Assembly: GCA_030272155.1 (NCBI GenBank)
Contig: CP126196.1
Span: 4,526,501 to 4,590,500, forward strand
DNA from: Tetradesmus obliquus
Lineage: Eukaryota; Chlorophyta; Chlorophyceae; Sphaeropleales; Scenedesmaceae
Reading direction: 5' to 3'
DNA: 64,000 nucleotides
Every line of letters starts with the position of its first letter. The stretch's first letter is position 1. Positions 35,710 through 47,766 of this stretch are shown piece after piece. The notes beneath the pieces were generated by a model. That model was not told the DNA's origin. It saw only the letters and a program-made list of their open reading frames with translations, and did not search any database. The position numbers were made by a program, and so were the translations under genes.

Positions 35710-36624
35710 CGCTGGAGGTACCCGCTGGTCCTTTATTGCTACCGCTTGGCAGCCAGTCCAGCAGGTGGCACTGCCACCGTGGCAGGGGGCGTGGCCGGCT
35801 GATATGCCAGCACGGGCAGCGGAGCTACAGCAGCAGCTTGCAGCCAACAGCTGAGGAGAACTTAGCGTTGGAGCCAGGGATCATAGTAAAAAGGCAGACC
35901 ACAAGCATGGCCATGCATTTGCTGGGCACGTGATTGTGGCATCACCCCATATGTTGCATCAAGCACAGCTGATGTTACAACTGTCATTCTTTGTCGAGAA
36001 GTGTATGAAGGTGTTCCCGATGCTTTTGCTCAAGTGTTCTGCTTGGGCGCCGCGTCAGGACAAGGAGCGTAGGACCATAGGTGATCGTTGCGTGGTTCTG
36101 AAGGTGAATGGCATACGCTTTCGCTACGTCCCGAGGGCTAATACATTAAATCGAATTACTGGATAAACCAAGATGATCTAGTCATTGTCCGCGCCATTGC
36201 AGACGTTTTGCGCGGGGCGCAGGATGGCACTGTGATATGCTGGATCCAGATGAAGCGACCTCCAAACAGCTGGACAAGCACAGCTATATTATTTTCATTT
36301 ATAATTGTAGTTTTTGCTGATCAGCAGCATCAGCAGTTCGCCAGGCCTGCTGTTGCCTATGCACCTCTGTTCGGTGAGCGCGGAGTCTGCACAGCCTATT
36401 GCAGAACGTCTGCTGTGTACCACGGCAACTACACGTGTTTTGCAACACAGCGTGTTTCTACCTGTCGATGCGAGGCTGTAACAGCAGGCGGAGCATGAAG
36501 ACAGTCAGGCTACCCCTGCAGCTGACTGAGCAACCTGCATGCTTGACATGCAGAGCATAGCCAGCCTGTAGACGGTGTATCCGAATGATGTTGACAATTG
36601 TCACACATAGGATTAACATGCTTG

Positions 36625-36698
<74 letters not shown>

Positions 36699-36800
36699 CC
36701 ATCACCACCACCACCACCAGCAGCAGCAGCAGCAGCTATTCACCATCCGCTCACCTCCTCACACATTTCACTGCGTTTCTGCCCCAAACTTGCATTGCAG
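35710..36800. other. Region between FHIT and the unknown glycoprotein gene
   Basis: Probably the FHIT 3' UTR and the 5' part of the next gene. A faint copy of FHIT exon 4 (GACAAGGAGCGT) occurs at 36059. A mixed CAT/CAG tract at 36626-36735 lies directly upstream of an acceptor at 36800. No confident first exon was found. Confidence 0.4.
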
Positions 36801-37236
36801 CCGGCACCATTAAGCTTGCTGATGTGCCAGACTATGCCACTCCTGCAGCCCCGCCAGTCATAGCACCCACAGGCCGCAAGCGCCGCTTGCATGGCTTCCC
36901 TGCAGCACCCGAGCTGTCAGCTGCAGTGCTTGAGAGGGCGCTGCTGCAGGCTGCAGGAGGCAACTACGCTCGCAGGAAGCTTCAGCAGCAGCAGCAGCGT
37001 CTGCAAGCAGCAGCTGGAGCTGCAGCTGCATCAGACAATGACCAGCAGCAGCCGGCCCATGCTGTGAGCAGCAAGCAGCCCTCAGCAAAGCAGCAGCAGC
37101 AGCAGGAGCAGCAGCAACCCGGCACTCCACAAGCACGCCCCAACCGCAGCAGCCGCAGCCTGCAGCAGCATCAGCAGCCGCAGCAGCAGCAGCAGCAGCA
37201 GCAGCCACAGCAGCAGCAGCAGCAGCAGCAGCAGCC

Positions 37237-37267
<31 letters not shown>

Positions 37268-39046
37268 AAGCAGCGCCCGGGCTGGACAGGCCTCTGGTGG
37301 GCTGATGCTGGCGGGGTGGGGCTGGCTGCAGGGCCTGGCCATGTGTTACATTCTGTAAGCACTGTGCTGGCTGTGCACAGCGTGGATGCTGCCAGCGGCA
37401 ACCAAGTGGCGGCAAAGACGTTCGCACTGCAGGACTTGTTTGCTCCTGTGGGAGCAGCAAACTGCAGGTGGGTGATGTATGTATGTATGTATGTTGTTTG
37501 TTTTTCTGGTTGCTTGAACTGAGCAAAGCAGCAGTCAACTCAAGGGTTCACAAGAAAGCAAGTAGAGATGATGGCGGGGTGGGGCTGGCTGCAGGGCCTG
37601 GCCATGTGCTACATTCCGTGAGCACTGTGCTGGCTGTGTACAGCGTGGATGCTGCAAGCAGGGGCCAGGCTGCGGCAAAGACGTTTGCCTTGCAGGACTT
37701 ATTCGCCCCGTAGGAGCAGCAAGTTGCAGGTGGATGGATTGCAAGTAACAATGTTGATCTTGTAATTATTTTGTTGCTTTTTGTTGATGTTGTATAGTTG
37801 TTGTACTGGCTGTGTACAGCGTGAATGCATCATGCATATGCTGCCAGCCGCAGCCAGCTGGCGGCAAAGACGTTTGCCCTGCAGGAAATATTTGCCTCTG
37901 TGAGAGCAGCCAACTTGTAGGTGGGTGGACTGTACATGTGGATGATATGAGCTGAACCAAACGCAGCAGCAGTCAACAGCAAAAGGAGCTGCTGGAACTG
38001 CAGGAGTCAGGTGAAGATGGGACTGCTGAAGTAAAAGCTTGTCAGCAGAGGTGATGTTTGCGGCTAGGACAGCAGTCAAACACGTTAGTCTTGACTCCAC
38101 TGACTGCCTTCACCCCAGCCACACAGCACATTTTGACACACGTCGCCACTGCTGCTGTGTCCTGTTGTCTGCTGCAGGGACGGCGTGTACGATGCCATAC
38201 CAGCCTATGACAAAGCAGTTGGACGCTTCCTGATCACTGCCACTTGCAGCGGCAAAGGGGCCGTGCTGCTGGCAGTAACAGCAACAGCAGACCCGCTGGG
38301 ATCGTGGTTCCTGTTCACTCTTGTGGCGGATGCTGCTGGCACAGCAATGGAGTGCACGAGCCCACGAGAAACAGCAGTGGCAGATTCTGTGAGGCTGACG
38401 TATGATGCCAACGGGGTGTACCTATCGCTGTGAGTTGAGATCGGCTGCGGCCGTGTGATAGAGAGTGTGACAGCAAGGCTTCGGCAGACATTTGGGACAT
38501 AAAGGGTGGTAGAAGCGGAGCAGCGGCCATCACCAATACAGCATGCCATGACTGGTCATGTTTGCAGCTTGGACTGGCATTCACCTGCAGGGGCAAACAG
38601 ATGACGTCACCTTTGTTGAAGTGGTTGTGTGCACCATGCACAGATGACTGCCCCCGCCCCTGGCTGTTACACTGCAGCAGCATTGCGTCCATCTCAACAT
38701 TGTATCCCTCTCAACACAATGTGTATGAGGTCTCACTGCTAACATGCAACATGCCACATGCAGGTTCAACTACTGTCCCAGTGACCCTAAAAAGCAGGGC
38801 GCCACCATTCTGGCTCTCCCAAAGCACAAGGTCTACAAGGGGGCACCCAACTTTGTGTATGCGGTCTTCTCAGCCGATCAGATCCTGGCGGCGCTAAACC
38901 CCACTTTGGACTCTGAGCTAAACCCTGAGTTAGGCAGTGCGCTAAACCTCGGCCCCAGCAGCCTCAGGCAGTGCCAGCCGGCACCTCCTCAGACGGCCAA
39001 GGATGCAGCGGGCGCTGCCGCATACTTTGTGTGTGACGTGAGTGCA

Positions 39047-39087
<41 letters not shown>

Positions 39088-42000
39088 GAATGTGGTATTC
39101 AAGACGGTTGTACATCTTTGGTCAATAGCTCAGAGTGAATGCGTGATGTGCTTTGATGGCTGCTCCTGCAAGGTCAATGCTGTGCCTGCAGCAGCCAAGC
39201 ACGCCCGCGCATGATCACTTGCTCCAGCTTGCAGTTTTGGCTTTGCTATGTCGGCCCTGACAGGCGCGGCTTTTAGCAGGCCTTGGCCTGGCCTACGCAT
39301 GTGTTGCGGTGACAGTAGCATGGTGTTGTCTGCCTACCTCATGCTGCTGCACTGCTTGTGTTTCTCTGCACCACCCTGTAGCACATCGGCCCCGACAGCA
39401 GCACCCCCCGCAGCAGCTTCACCCTCGTCAGCATTTCTTCCACACCGCTGCACTGGCTATACACGTGCTCCTTCTCTGCTCTTTCTCTGCTCACTATTCT
39501 GCCTGCTGTGCTTCTCCACTCTGCAGCACATCGGCCCCGACAACAGCACACTCCAATCAGCACCCTATGTGTGTCATCTGCCTACCTCATGCTGCTGCAC
39601 TGCCTGCTGTGCTGTCCTGCTTTGCAGCACATTGGTCAGCAGCACCCCCCGCAGCAGCTTCACCCTGGTCAGCACTTCCAGCAATCAACAACCATCAGAC
39701 GTAGCCTGCAGCTGAGCCAATGTGTTTCCTCTGCTCACCTGATGCCAAATACTGCTTGTTTCTTTGCTCCTTCCCTGCTCCGTCTCTGCTCCTTCTCTGC
39801 TCCTTTTCTACTCACGAACCCTCCTGCATGCTGCTTCATCTTGTAGCACATCAACCCCGACAGCAGCACCCCCCGCAGCAGCTTCACCCTCGTCGGCATC
39901 CTCAACACAGGAGCCCTCTGGCAGTTTGCCGGCACAGCAGCAGCAGCAGCAGCAGCATCGCCGAGCTGTTTCCTGGCTGCTGCACTGGTGCCGAGGGGCA
40001 GGGAAGCCCGGCTGAGCAGTGAGGTGCTGCTGCAGCAGCCTGAGGGGGGCAGCGGGCTGCACGCTGGGGGCACCAGGCCTGTAGGGTTTTGGAGTGGGGC
40101 GGTGAGTGCTACGTCCAGACACGTCTGAGCAGTTAAACATTTGATACAGCAGGCAGCTTCATTATATTGTATTGTAACATCCCCTCTCTTATTGTATTGA
40201 ATAAAACGGAGGGAGGCAGCAGGCTGCATGCTGGGGGCACCAGGCCTGCAGGGTTTTGGAGTGGGGCGGTGAGTGGTGACACCTTGCGGCACATCTGAGC
40301 AGTGCAACACATGACTCAGCAGGCATGTGCATTATCAGTCAGCCGGAGGGAGGCAGCGGGCCGCACGCTGGGGGCAAAAGCCGGTTGGGTTCTGGAGTGG
40401 CGCGGTGAGTGGTGTTACAGTTGTGTTAGGCACTACGACCAGTGGGATGTTTGACACAAGGGGGCTGTATGCTACAAAAAGATATAATGTTTCATGTGGT
40501 ACAGTGTAGGTGCAGATTGCTGCGCTGGTGTTGAGGGGCAGGGAGGCCAGCATGAGTGCTTCAGGGTTCTGAAGTGGAGCGGTGAGTGCTAACGACTTGA
40601 AGCACATCTGAGCAGTGCAACAAAAGACTAAGCAGGCATATGCGTTATCAGTCAGCCTGAGGGGGGCAGCGGGCTGCATGCTGGGGGCACCAAGCCCGCA
40701 GGGTTCTGGAGTGGAGCGGTGAGGGGTGTTACACTTACATCAGGCACCTGCAATTAGTGGGATGTTTGATACAAGGAGACTGTATAGTACATACAAATAC
40801 AATTGTTCATGTGGTACAGCACATGTGCACATTACTGCACTTCCAAGCATGAAAGAGGCTGGGGTGGTTGCAGTATTCTAGGTGGTACTGCCAGTAGTGC
40901 ACAGTGTGCATACATAGTGCATAATGCAGGTCATGATAGAACAAGCAGCAGGCCCGCAGCTCCTGGAAGCGAGGTGGATGCCTTATGGTGTAATCAAGCA
41001 CCCAACCCACTGCACAGTATTGCACATGCTAGAATCCACCATGCTGCTGTATATCGGCTGCCCTTCATTTGAGGTGTAAGCATAAGAATGCTTGTTACAT
41101 TTGGTGTCAAGCAAAGACATTTGCAAAGTGCAATGCAAGGCCACCACAGTTTTGTGTTACGTTTTCCTGCAGGCTGTGCTCTCTGGAGGGAAGGTGTACA
41201 CTGTGGACAGGATTGACGTGGCAGATCCACCCAGGCTGCCGCTGGCTGCTGTTGTCATGCCCTCGCTGATGTGGACAGAAGTCAGCGTGCAGGTGGGGAA
41301 CAACATAACAAATGTTCAGTAACATGTCATTGCCATCACATGCTGCAGCAGAGCTAGCCAGGCCGCCCCTGGCTGCTGTTGTCATGCCCTCGCTGATGTG
41401 GACAGAGATCAGCGTGCAGGTGAAAAACTAACATGTCAGTATCATGTGAGTACAAGTGCATGCTGCAGCAGCAAGGGACTTGTGCACATTGCATTGCATG
41501 AACACCAAGCCGCTGCGATGTGATGTTGAGTTGGTCATTGCGCATTAAGTTAGGAAAAAAACCACCCCCCGCTCGCATACAGCCCTGCGCACCATGCCCG
41601 CAAATAGCAAGCCAGCCAACAGCTGACCTGCCGTCCTTCCAGAACAGCTAAGTAACAGGTGCCACTGTTATGACATGTGCGCTGCAAAACTGTAAACAAC
41701 TGCAGGCCAATGTGTCAGGCGCTGGTGACTGCACAAAGACCGAGGCCTGGGGCAGCAACTGGAACTGGACAAGGGACTGGTCTCAAGATTGGGGCAAGGA
41801 CTTTGATCAGGAATGGAAGGAAAACAAGGAAGCAGCAGCAGCAATGCAGCCTCACATAGACGCTATAGAGGCAGCAGTGAAGCAAGCTATTGCAGAAGCA
41901 GCCGCCAACTGCTCGGCTGCAAATAATGCAACAGGGCTGGCAGTGCAAGGCAACAGTTTGAACAATTCAACTGCTGAAGGTACACCAGGGAGCCAGCAGC

Positions 42001-44402
42001 AGCAGCAGGATGCAACAGCAGGTGACGGGATATCAGATGGCAGTGTTGGGACAGTTGACGGCGCACGGTCAGACCCTTACAACTGTTCAGCTGCCATTGC
42101 AGCAGCGGCAGCAGCAGCAGCGAACATCAGCAACACCAGCAGCGCCAATACCGCAATGCAGCCAGGCACCCCTTTGCGCAGGCTGGCTGCTGCATCAACC
42201 CCAACAGGACTGCTGCTGTCACCAGCAAGCAGCAGCAGCATTCTACAGCATCCCGCGGTAGCTGCCGCGCTGGCAGCTGCAGCAGCAGCCACAAGCAACA
42301 GCACTAGCGTGCAGGACGTGGTGTTGACAGCTGCAACCCTACAGCAGCAGCAGCAGCAGCAGAGGGCATCTCAGCTGTCATTTCAGGACTTTGGTGGGGT
42401 GGATGGCTGGGCGGTGGGCTGCTGGTACTGTGTGGGAAACAACGGTGAGCTGCGCAGCTGTAATATGAACCGCAGGCTTTGACCACAGCTGTTTGTATTA
42501 GCACGTTGCATGTGTGGCTGGTGCAATGTTTAGCTGCTTGGCGGTGAGCTGTGTAGCTGGGTGCTTGGCAGGGAGTTGCAACAGACTTCTGGGCAGCTTT
42601 GGAGGCAGTGCCAATGACCTGACCAGCTAGATATGGTGCTGCTATCTGCCGGCTGCAGGTCAACATGTTAGTCATGGCCATGCTGCTATCGCTGCTGCTT
42701 GCTGCTGCTGCTGCTCCTGTTGCTTGCTGCTGCTGCTCTTGCTGCTGCTTGCTGTTGCATTGCAGGCATCTACTACACAAACAGCTGGTACTACAGGTGG
42801 GTGCCGCCTGCCGTTGATGCTACATGCGAATGAAGTTGACATACAAGCAGTTTCCTGCAAGAGACTGAGGTGCTAATCCACAGAGCACATCGCTCAGTCT
42901 GACCTGGCTGCGGCAGACATGCAGCCTTGTCATGCCAGACTTCTGCAAAACCAAGGCGTCATACCTGCCCTTGGTTGGGAACAAACACATCTGTTACACA
43001 CAGCTGTCACAGTGCTAGTAGCTCTCTCATCAGTTGGGGCGATAACTGGAAGGTCAGGCTTTTGCACACTCACGTGCTCATGTCTAAGCCAAGCCTGTGG
43101 CTGACACCAAGATGGTGCCGGGATCCACATGTAACTATCCTCTGTTAATGTTGATACCTTTTCTTGGACTGTGCTGCAGGTACTGGTACCAGCAGTGGAA
43201 CTTCAATTGGTACACGCGATACAAGAGGAACTACGCCCCTGGCTGGTCAAAGCCCAATAAAGGCATCTACGGCCGCCGCCTGCAGCAGCAGCAGCAGCAG
43301 CAGCTGCTGAATGACACAATCCTCATCCCTCCATGCTTACTGGGCAGCCAGTCCTACAGCAACACCTGCAAGCGGTGTAACTACACAGCGGCCAGCGTCA
43401 GCATGACGGTCAATGTAACAAGATCGGGGGTGGTCAGTCAGCTGGGGCGTAACCCGCTAGGGTTTGCGGCTCCCAGCATTGCAGTGACAGGCAGCGGCAG
43501 CATTGTCATTGTGACAAGCTACAGCGGACCCTTCCAGCACCCCAACAGCACGCTGCCGGCTTACCCAGGTGGGCTGTCATTTATGTTGCATTTTTGTGTT
43601 ATATAACATAGCGGAGCAGCAGGGCCTCAACGATTGCTCTGCTCATGACACCTTTTTGAATGGAGCCACGCATGGTTGTCCTGCATGTTACGCCCCTGAT
43701 GATAACAAACTTTGCCTGAACTTCTGTATTTTGTGGATCCTGCAATATCTTCGCGCAGCGATGGCTGTTGTTGCTGGCGTTGCTCATAGGCATGATGTGC
43801 TGACCTCGTGGCACACATGTATATGCATGCACAATGATGTACAGGCCACAGGCTGCATGCACAATTGCGCTGCCTTGGTCATCCCGTCGTTGACAAGCGC
43901 GTGTCCTGCTTATGTGTGGCGTCACCTACGTGTTATAGAGTGGAGCATGTAATGTAATGTAATGTAATGTATGTTTGCAGGTATCGCGAGCCTGACGATT
44001 TCACCAAACAGCAGCAACGCCGCATGGAAGGTGCTGAGGACCGGCACAGGCAGTGTGAAGTCATTGAGTGGCCGCTGGAGTGACTTCTCATCCATAGATA
44101 TAACGTCTTTTGCTGCGGCAGATGCTGCTGGAGCAGCAACACAGCCAGCAGGCCAGATTTCTGCAGCTGCAGAGGATACAGCGGCAGGGACTGGCAGCAG
44201 CAGCAGTACACTGGCCGCAGCAGCGCCGGCGCGGCTGTACTTTGGAGTGCAGTGGTCTCAGCGGGAGGTGGAGTGCGGGGAAAGTGCTGGCAGCGGCAGC
44301 GGCAGCGGCAGCAGCAGTGGTGGTGGCGGAAGTGGCGAGCTTGAGTATGAGCCAGTGTGTGCTATGCCTGCTCCCTGGATTGGCCAGCTTGATGGTCGCT
44401 GA
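36801..44402 (+). CDS. Large unknown protein, probably secreted or extracellular, Trp/Tyr-rich with many N-glycosylation sequons
   Basis: Nine exons join in frame to the TGA at 44400-44402: 36801-37467, 38178-38429, 38764-39037, 39847-40101, 41173-41292, 41706-42444, 42766-42796 (31 nt), 43180-43568, 43981-44402. They encode about 1048 residues; the 5' exon(s) are missing. A Gln-rich low-complexity region (37100-37265) precedes GWTGLWWADAGGVGLAAGPG. A segment with DGVYDAIPAYDKAVGRFLIT resembles blades of beta-propeller-like surface proteins. Downstream come a Trp/Asp stretch (WSQDWGKDFDQEW), many NxS/T sites, and an aromatic run (YWYQQWNFNWYTRY). The C-terminal part repeats beta-rich motifs (AWKVLRTGTGSVKS). 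Paired Cys residues also suggest an extracytoplasmic protein. I recognise no named family. Echoes of exon edges are especially dense here. Confidence 0.75.
37300..37930 (+). repeat. Three copies of the unknown glycoprotein exon 36801-37467 donor edge
   Basis: The real end (about 37305-37470) is repeated at about 37575-37735 (GGVGLAAGPGHVLHSVSTVL again, then a stop) and in shorter, more diverged form at about 37800-37925. The first echo spans about 160 bp and shows only a few changes. Confidence 0.92.
39378..39880 (+). repeat. Four copies of an acceptor edge in the unknown glycoprotein gene
   Basis: The start of exon 39847-40101 (HINPDSSTPRSSFTLV) is preceded by echoes at about 39378-39435 (HIGPDSSTPRSSFTLV), 39524-39570 (HIGPDNSTL) and 39626-39680 (a shortened form). 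The upstream intron sequence around CTCATGCTGCTGCACTG is copied as well. Confidence 0.9.
40035..40725 (+). repeat. Five copies of a donor edge in the unknown glycoprotein gene
   Basis: The end of exon 39847-40101 (EGGSGLHAGGTRPVGFWSGA plus GTGAGTG) is repeated at about 40208-40273, 40345-40412, 40524-40588 and 40660-40722, spaced 115-180 bp. All four keep the GAGTGG.GCGGTGAG donor context. Intronic sequence between them (TGAGCAGT.CAACA, AGCAGGCAT) is shared too. Confidence 0.95.
41235..41425 (+). repeat. Echo of the donor edge of exon 41173-41292
   Basis: The segment encoding PLAAVVMPSLMWTEVSVQ and its GTG donor is repeated about 120 bp downstream (41362-41423) with only a few changes (TEISVQ). 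Confidence 0.92.
43937..43972 (+). mobile_element. Short 3' tail of a LINE-like element in the last intron of the unknown glycoprotein gene
   Basis: GAGTGGAGCATGTAATG followed by TGTAA-type pentamer repeats. The same sequence, in the opposite orientation, ends the insertion at 45075-45382, so this is probably a severely 5'-truncated copy of the same family. The upstream limit cannot be set. Confidence 0.55.
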
Positions 44403-44707
44403 TGGAGCTGTTGGTTCTTGCAGGTGGTGTTGTAATCATGTTGACAGCAATTGTTATGGGGCCAATTTTATGAACCGGCCTGCCAGGGCTATTGTGGCGC
44501 ATTACTGCCAGCACAGCTGTACAGCCAGTACGCCTGGCTGCTGCAAACAGAGCACATGGCATTTCCCTCGCCACCTTTACCTGAAGCTAAGGGTCGCCAA
44601 TTTTACACGGTAAAGGGTTTTTACACGGAGTGTAAAATCGTCGTTCGACCCCTTAAACAGGCTCGTTGGCCCAATTCGTACGCACGAGCGCATTACACGT
44701 CTGATGT

Positions 44708-45573
44708 AAGGGGGTGTTGACTCCCCTTAACTCCTTTCACACCCCTTGGGGCGGAAGGGTAAATGGTGGAAGTTAGTGATTCTGCTTGCACAGCTGTGTT
44801 GTACGTGGTCTGAATGGGCCAAAGCAACATAGTGAAATTTTAGCTTTTTGTAACTTCTGCTACCTCCCAACTTGCACGAATTTAGGCTGTCCCACTGATT
44901 TTTAACTGCTAACTTCCCATAGAGACCCTCTTCTCTGGGAGTCACGGGAAGCTAGGGCAGCAGTCAAATCTCCTAAATCCCAGGCTGTCACTCATGCCTC
45001 CCTGCACGTGCCGTGCCACTAAATCCCACTAGCCCCCAACTTCCCCAATTTTCGCTTTGCCCACTGAAATTTACATTACATTACATTACATGCTCCACTC
45101 AACGAGGAGTGGGAACCCCAGTCAGGAACCAACGAGAGGCTCATAGGGGGAGGAAACATCGAAGAACAACTCATCATCATCCAAACCGTCAGAAAAAATC
45201 GCAGAAAAAAACTCATCAGCATCATCAATAACTTGAGCAAAAGTCTGACAGGACAGAAGGACCTCAGGATCAGTGTCCGGGTGACACCGCAACAGATAGC
45301 AGCAGTGCACAAAGGCAGCCACCAAAGCAGGTGCCTGCTTCATAAAAGTGATCATGTCATCGCCTGCTGGGTGGCAACCAGCGAAATTTAACCCCCAACT
45401 TCCACTGTTTCACCCCCCTTTTTTGAAAATTGAGATTTTAGTGGATGTTACCATACACGCAGCCTTGTGACGCTTTTTGAAATATTGCTGCCGATTCAAA
45501 AGTACTAACTTCCACCATTTACCCTTCTGCCCCAAGGGGTGTGACAGGAGTTAAAGGGAGTCAACACCCCCTT
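44708..45573. mobile_element. Non-autonomous DNA transposon with 70 bp terminal inverted repeats and 8 bp target duplication
   Basis: The left repeat 44708-44777 and right repeat 45504-45573 are inverted copies differing at only three positions. Each end begins AAGGGGGTGTTGACTCC. TCTGATGT flanks both sides (44700-44707 and 45574-45581), a clean 8 bp target-site duplication. The 866 bp body has no transposase and is AT-richer than its surroundings. The 8 bp duplication is seen in hAT- and P-like groups, but the long inverted repeats do not settle the superfamily. High end identity suggests fairly recent insertion. Confidence 0.92.
45075..45382 (-). mobile_element. 5'-truncated LINE-like insertion nested in the transposon
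   Basis: GAAATTTA occurs on both sides (45067-45074 and 45383-45390), an 8 bp target duplication around 308 bp. On the minus strand the insert carries an open frame of 77 codons from 45355 (MITFMKQAPALVAAFVHCCY, acidic C-terminal part DDADEFF and DDDELFF, stop at 45122). A short 3' UTR and a TGTAA pentamer tail follow. This is the shape of a retroposed 3' end. Family unknown; a mobilised host mRNA fragment is the alternative. Confidence 0.7.
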
Positions 45574-45581
45574 TCTGATGT

Positions 45582-46093
45582 AAATTCCGTCACAGTTTTG
45601 TGAAGGCGCTGCGCGCAAGTACAGAGTATTTGACCAGCATTTTACCATTACCATTACCATTACATTATACCACAGTTTGCTTAACTTAACCTTCAGGATT
45701 GCCAGCCAAGGGACATGCCATGAGCCAGTAACAGTGTTATCCCCACGCTGGCTAGCTGACAGCTACCACAGCAAGAACGCTGGAGCAGCAGCCCTGCAGA
45801 CAAAATATGGAGGTGCTGCAATCGGTGTGACGTAGGCGAAGAATATGGACGCAGTCGCTGGGGCATTGTTGAACACCCAGTCCACTGACTGTCATCATTT
45901 GTACTTCTGTGGTTGAGGGTTTGCACAGCTGGCAGCGCCCAGCGGGCACCACTGGTCAAACGCCAGGCTTGCCTCAGAAGCTTAAGAACATCTTATGATT
46001 GGATAAAAACACGAAAGTGGCTGACGTCTGCAGCACCATCGTCAAAGTCTCCTAGCTGTAGCATCTACGCATACACGCCAATTCAGCGTTGCG
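45582..46093. other. Intergenic region upstream of the DUF1517 gene
   Basis: Contains an ACCATT repeat at about 45645-45665. It probably holds the promoter and 5' UTR of the gene starting at 46094. No gene seen. Confidence 0.45.
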
Positions 46094-47711
46094 ATGGCAG
46101 CAGCAATGCAAAAGATCAGGGCATTTTACGCAGCAAATAAGCATTGCGTTGCTGGCTGCCCAGTGCGCGTGGTGGTGAGCACTGCACGCAGCAGTACACC
46201 TGAGCAGCAGGAGCCTACGTGTCCAGCCGGCATGTTCTGCTGCAGCGGTAATGAACTGCATGCACAATTATCATGTGTCTCTGATACATCACTGTGTAAC
46301 CCGGGAATTCCATCGATCTCAGCTCACATGACGCTCTTGGTATAACCTTCTGCTGTTGGTGTGGTTGCTTGCAGGCACCCCACTTGCAGCGCCCTGCTGT
46401 TCGCTGCAGCAGCGCCAGCAGCATTAGCAGCATCGCATGCCCCACCTCACAGCGTAGTTTAGAGCAGCAGAGGAGGCAGGTGGCATGCAACTACTCAGGC
46501 AGCCGGGAGCTCCCGCGTGTGGCGTTCTTTGGCAGGCAGGAGGACCCAGACCTGACAGTAGCTAAGCTGCAGGTGCGCCTGCTGAGCTGCGGTTGGAAAA
46601 ACATTGCAGGATCACTGCGCATGTGTAGATGCTATGTTTTGTCTTTGTGAGGATGTTCACAGCACAGCAGCAAGGCACTGCTTTGCGCGCAAGGATATGC
46701 CTGCAAGCAGTTGCAGTTGCTGCTTCAATCCACTCCTCGCCCTATCTGCTGGAGCTGGCGCTGGCGCCGCTGCCTGCCGGTGCAGATCCCTAACCCCCCT
46801 GCGCCTAAACCCTTGTCTAACAGAGCTATTGCTGCGCCTCAACCCTTGTCTAACAGAGCTATTGCCGTGGCCAAACCCCGTTGTGCTGCTGGTTGGCGTT
46901 TTTGGCCAGGTGGAGAAGTTTCCGCGCCAGTTGGGCCACACCAATGTACCCAATACGCTTGGTACACGGTAAAACCCTTTGCTGTGCTGTGCTGAAAACC
47001 CTTTGAAACCTTTGCTGTGCTGAACCCTTTGCTGTGCTGAAACCCTGCTGCCGCAGGTGGGCGTGTTTGGCCAGGTGGAGAAGTTCCAGCGAGAGCTGGA
47101 CCGTATTGCCAGCCTGCTGGACAGCGATGATGAGGAGGCCATGGGCGAGCTGGTGCACGGTGCGCGGGGTTGATATGACATATGTATAATCATCAAATTT
47201 CACACTTACATAGCAGTTTTTGTAATGTTGCTCAGTAGTAATAAAGCAGATGCAGCGGCGTTTCATAAGAATAGCACTTCACCTCATCAGGACTGAGTCA
47301 ACAATGTGGCTTTCCAGCCATTGCCAGCCTGGGAATCGATGATGAAGAGGCCATGAGCGAGCTGGTGCATGGTGCGGGGGCTGAGGGTTCTCAGACACGT
47401 AGGTTGCTGATTATATCGATTAAGATGACAAGAACTATTAGACGCAGCGGTGCTAACCGCATCCGAAGTGATTCAACAGCAGTGGTGCTGCTGGTCGTGG
47501 CTGCGCCATGATAACAGAGCACACGCACAGCTGCATTCATACATACTGCGCGGCACTGCTGCTGGAACCGCGCCACTACTGCTGCTGTGCTGCTGCTGCT
47601 GTTTGTTTTTGCGCCTGCAGACGTGGTGTTCCTGTCAGACAGCCTGGCGTACTGCTCCCACGGCCGCATCGCTGTTGCTGCTGCTACTCTTGCCGCTCAA
47701 CATCCACTTCG

Positions 47712-47766
<55 letters not shown>

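Noticed and set aside
44598-44707. Additional transposon ends outside the 70 bp inverted repeats
   Set aside because: TTTACACGG repeats near 44600-44635 looked like another element end, but no matching inverted partner or target duplication was found on the right side.
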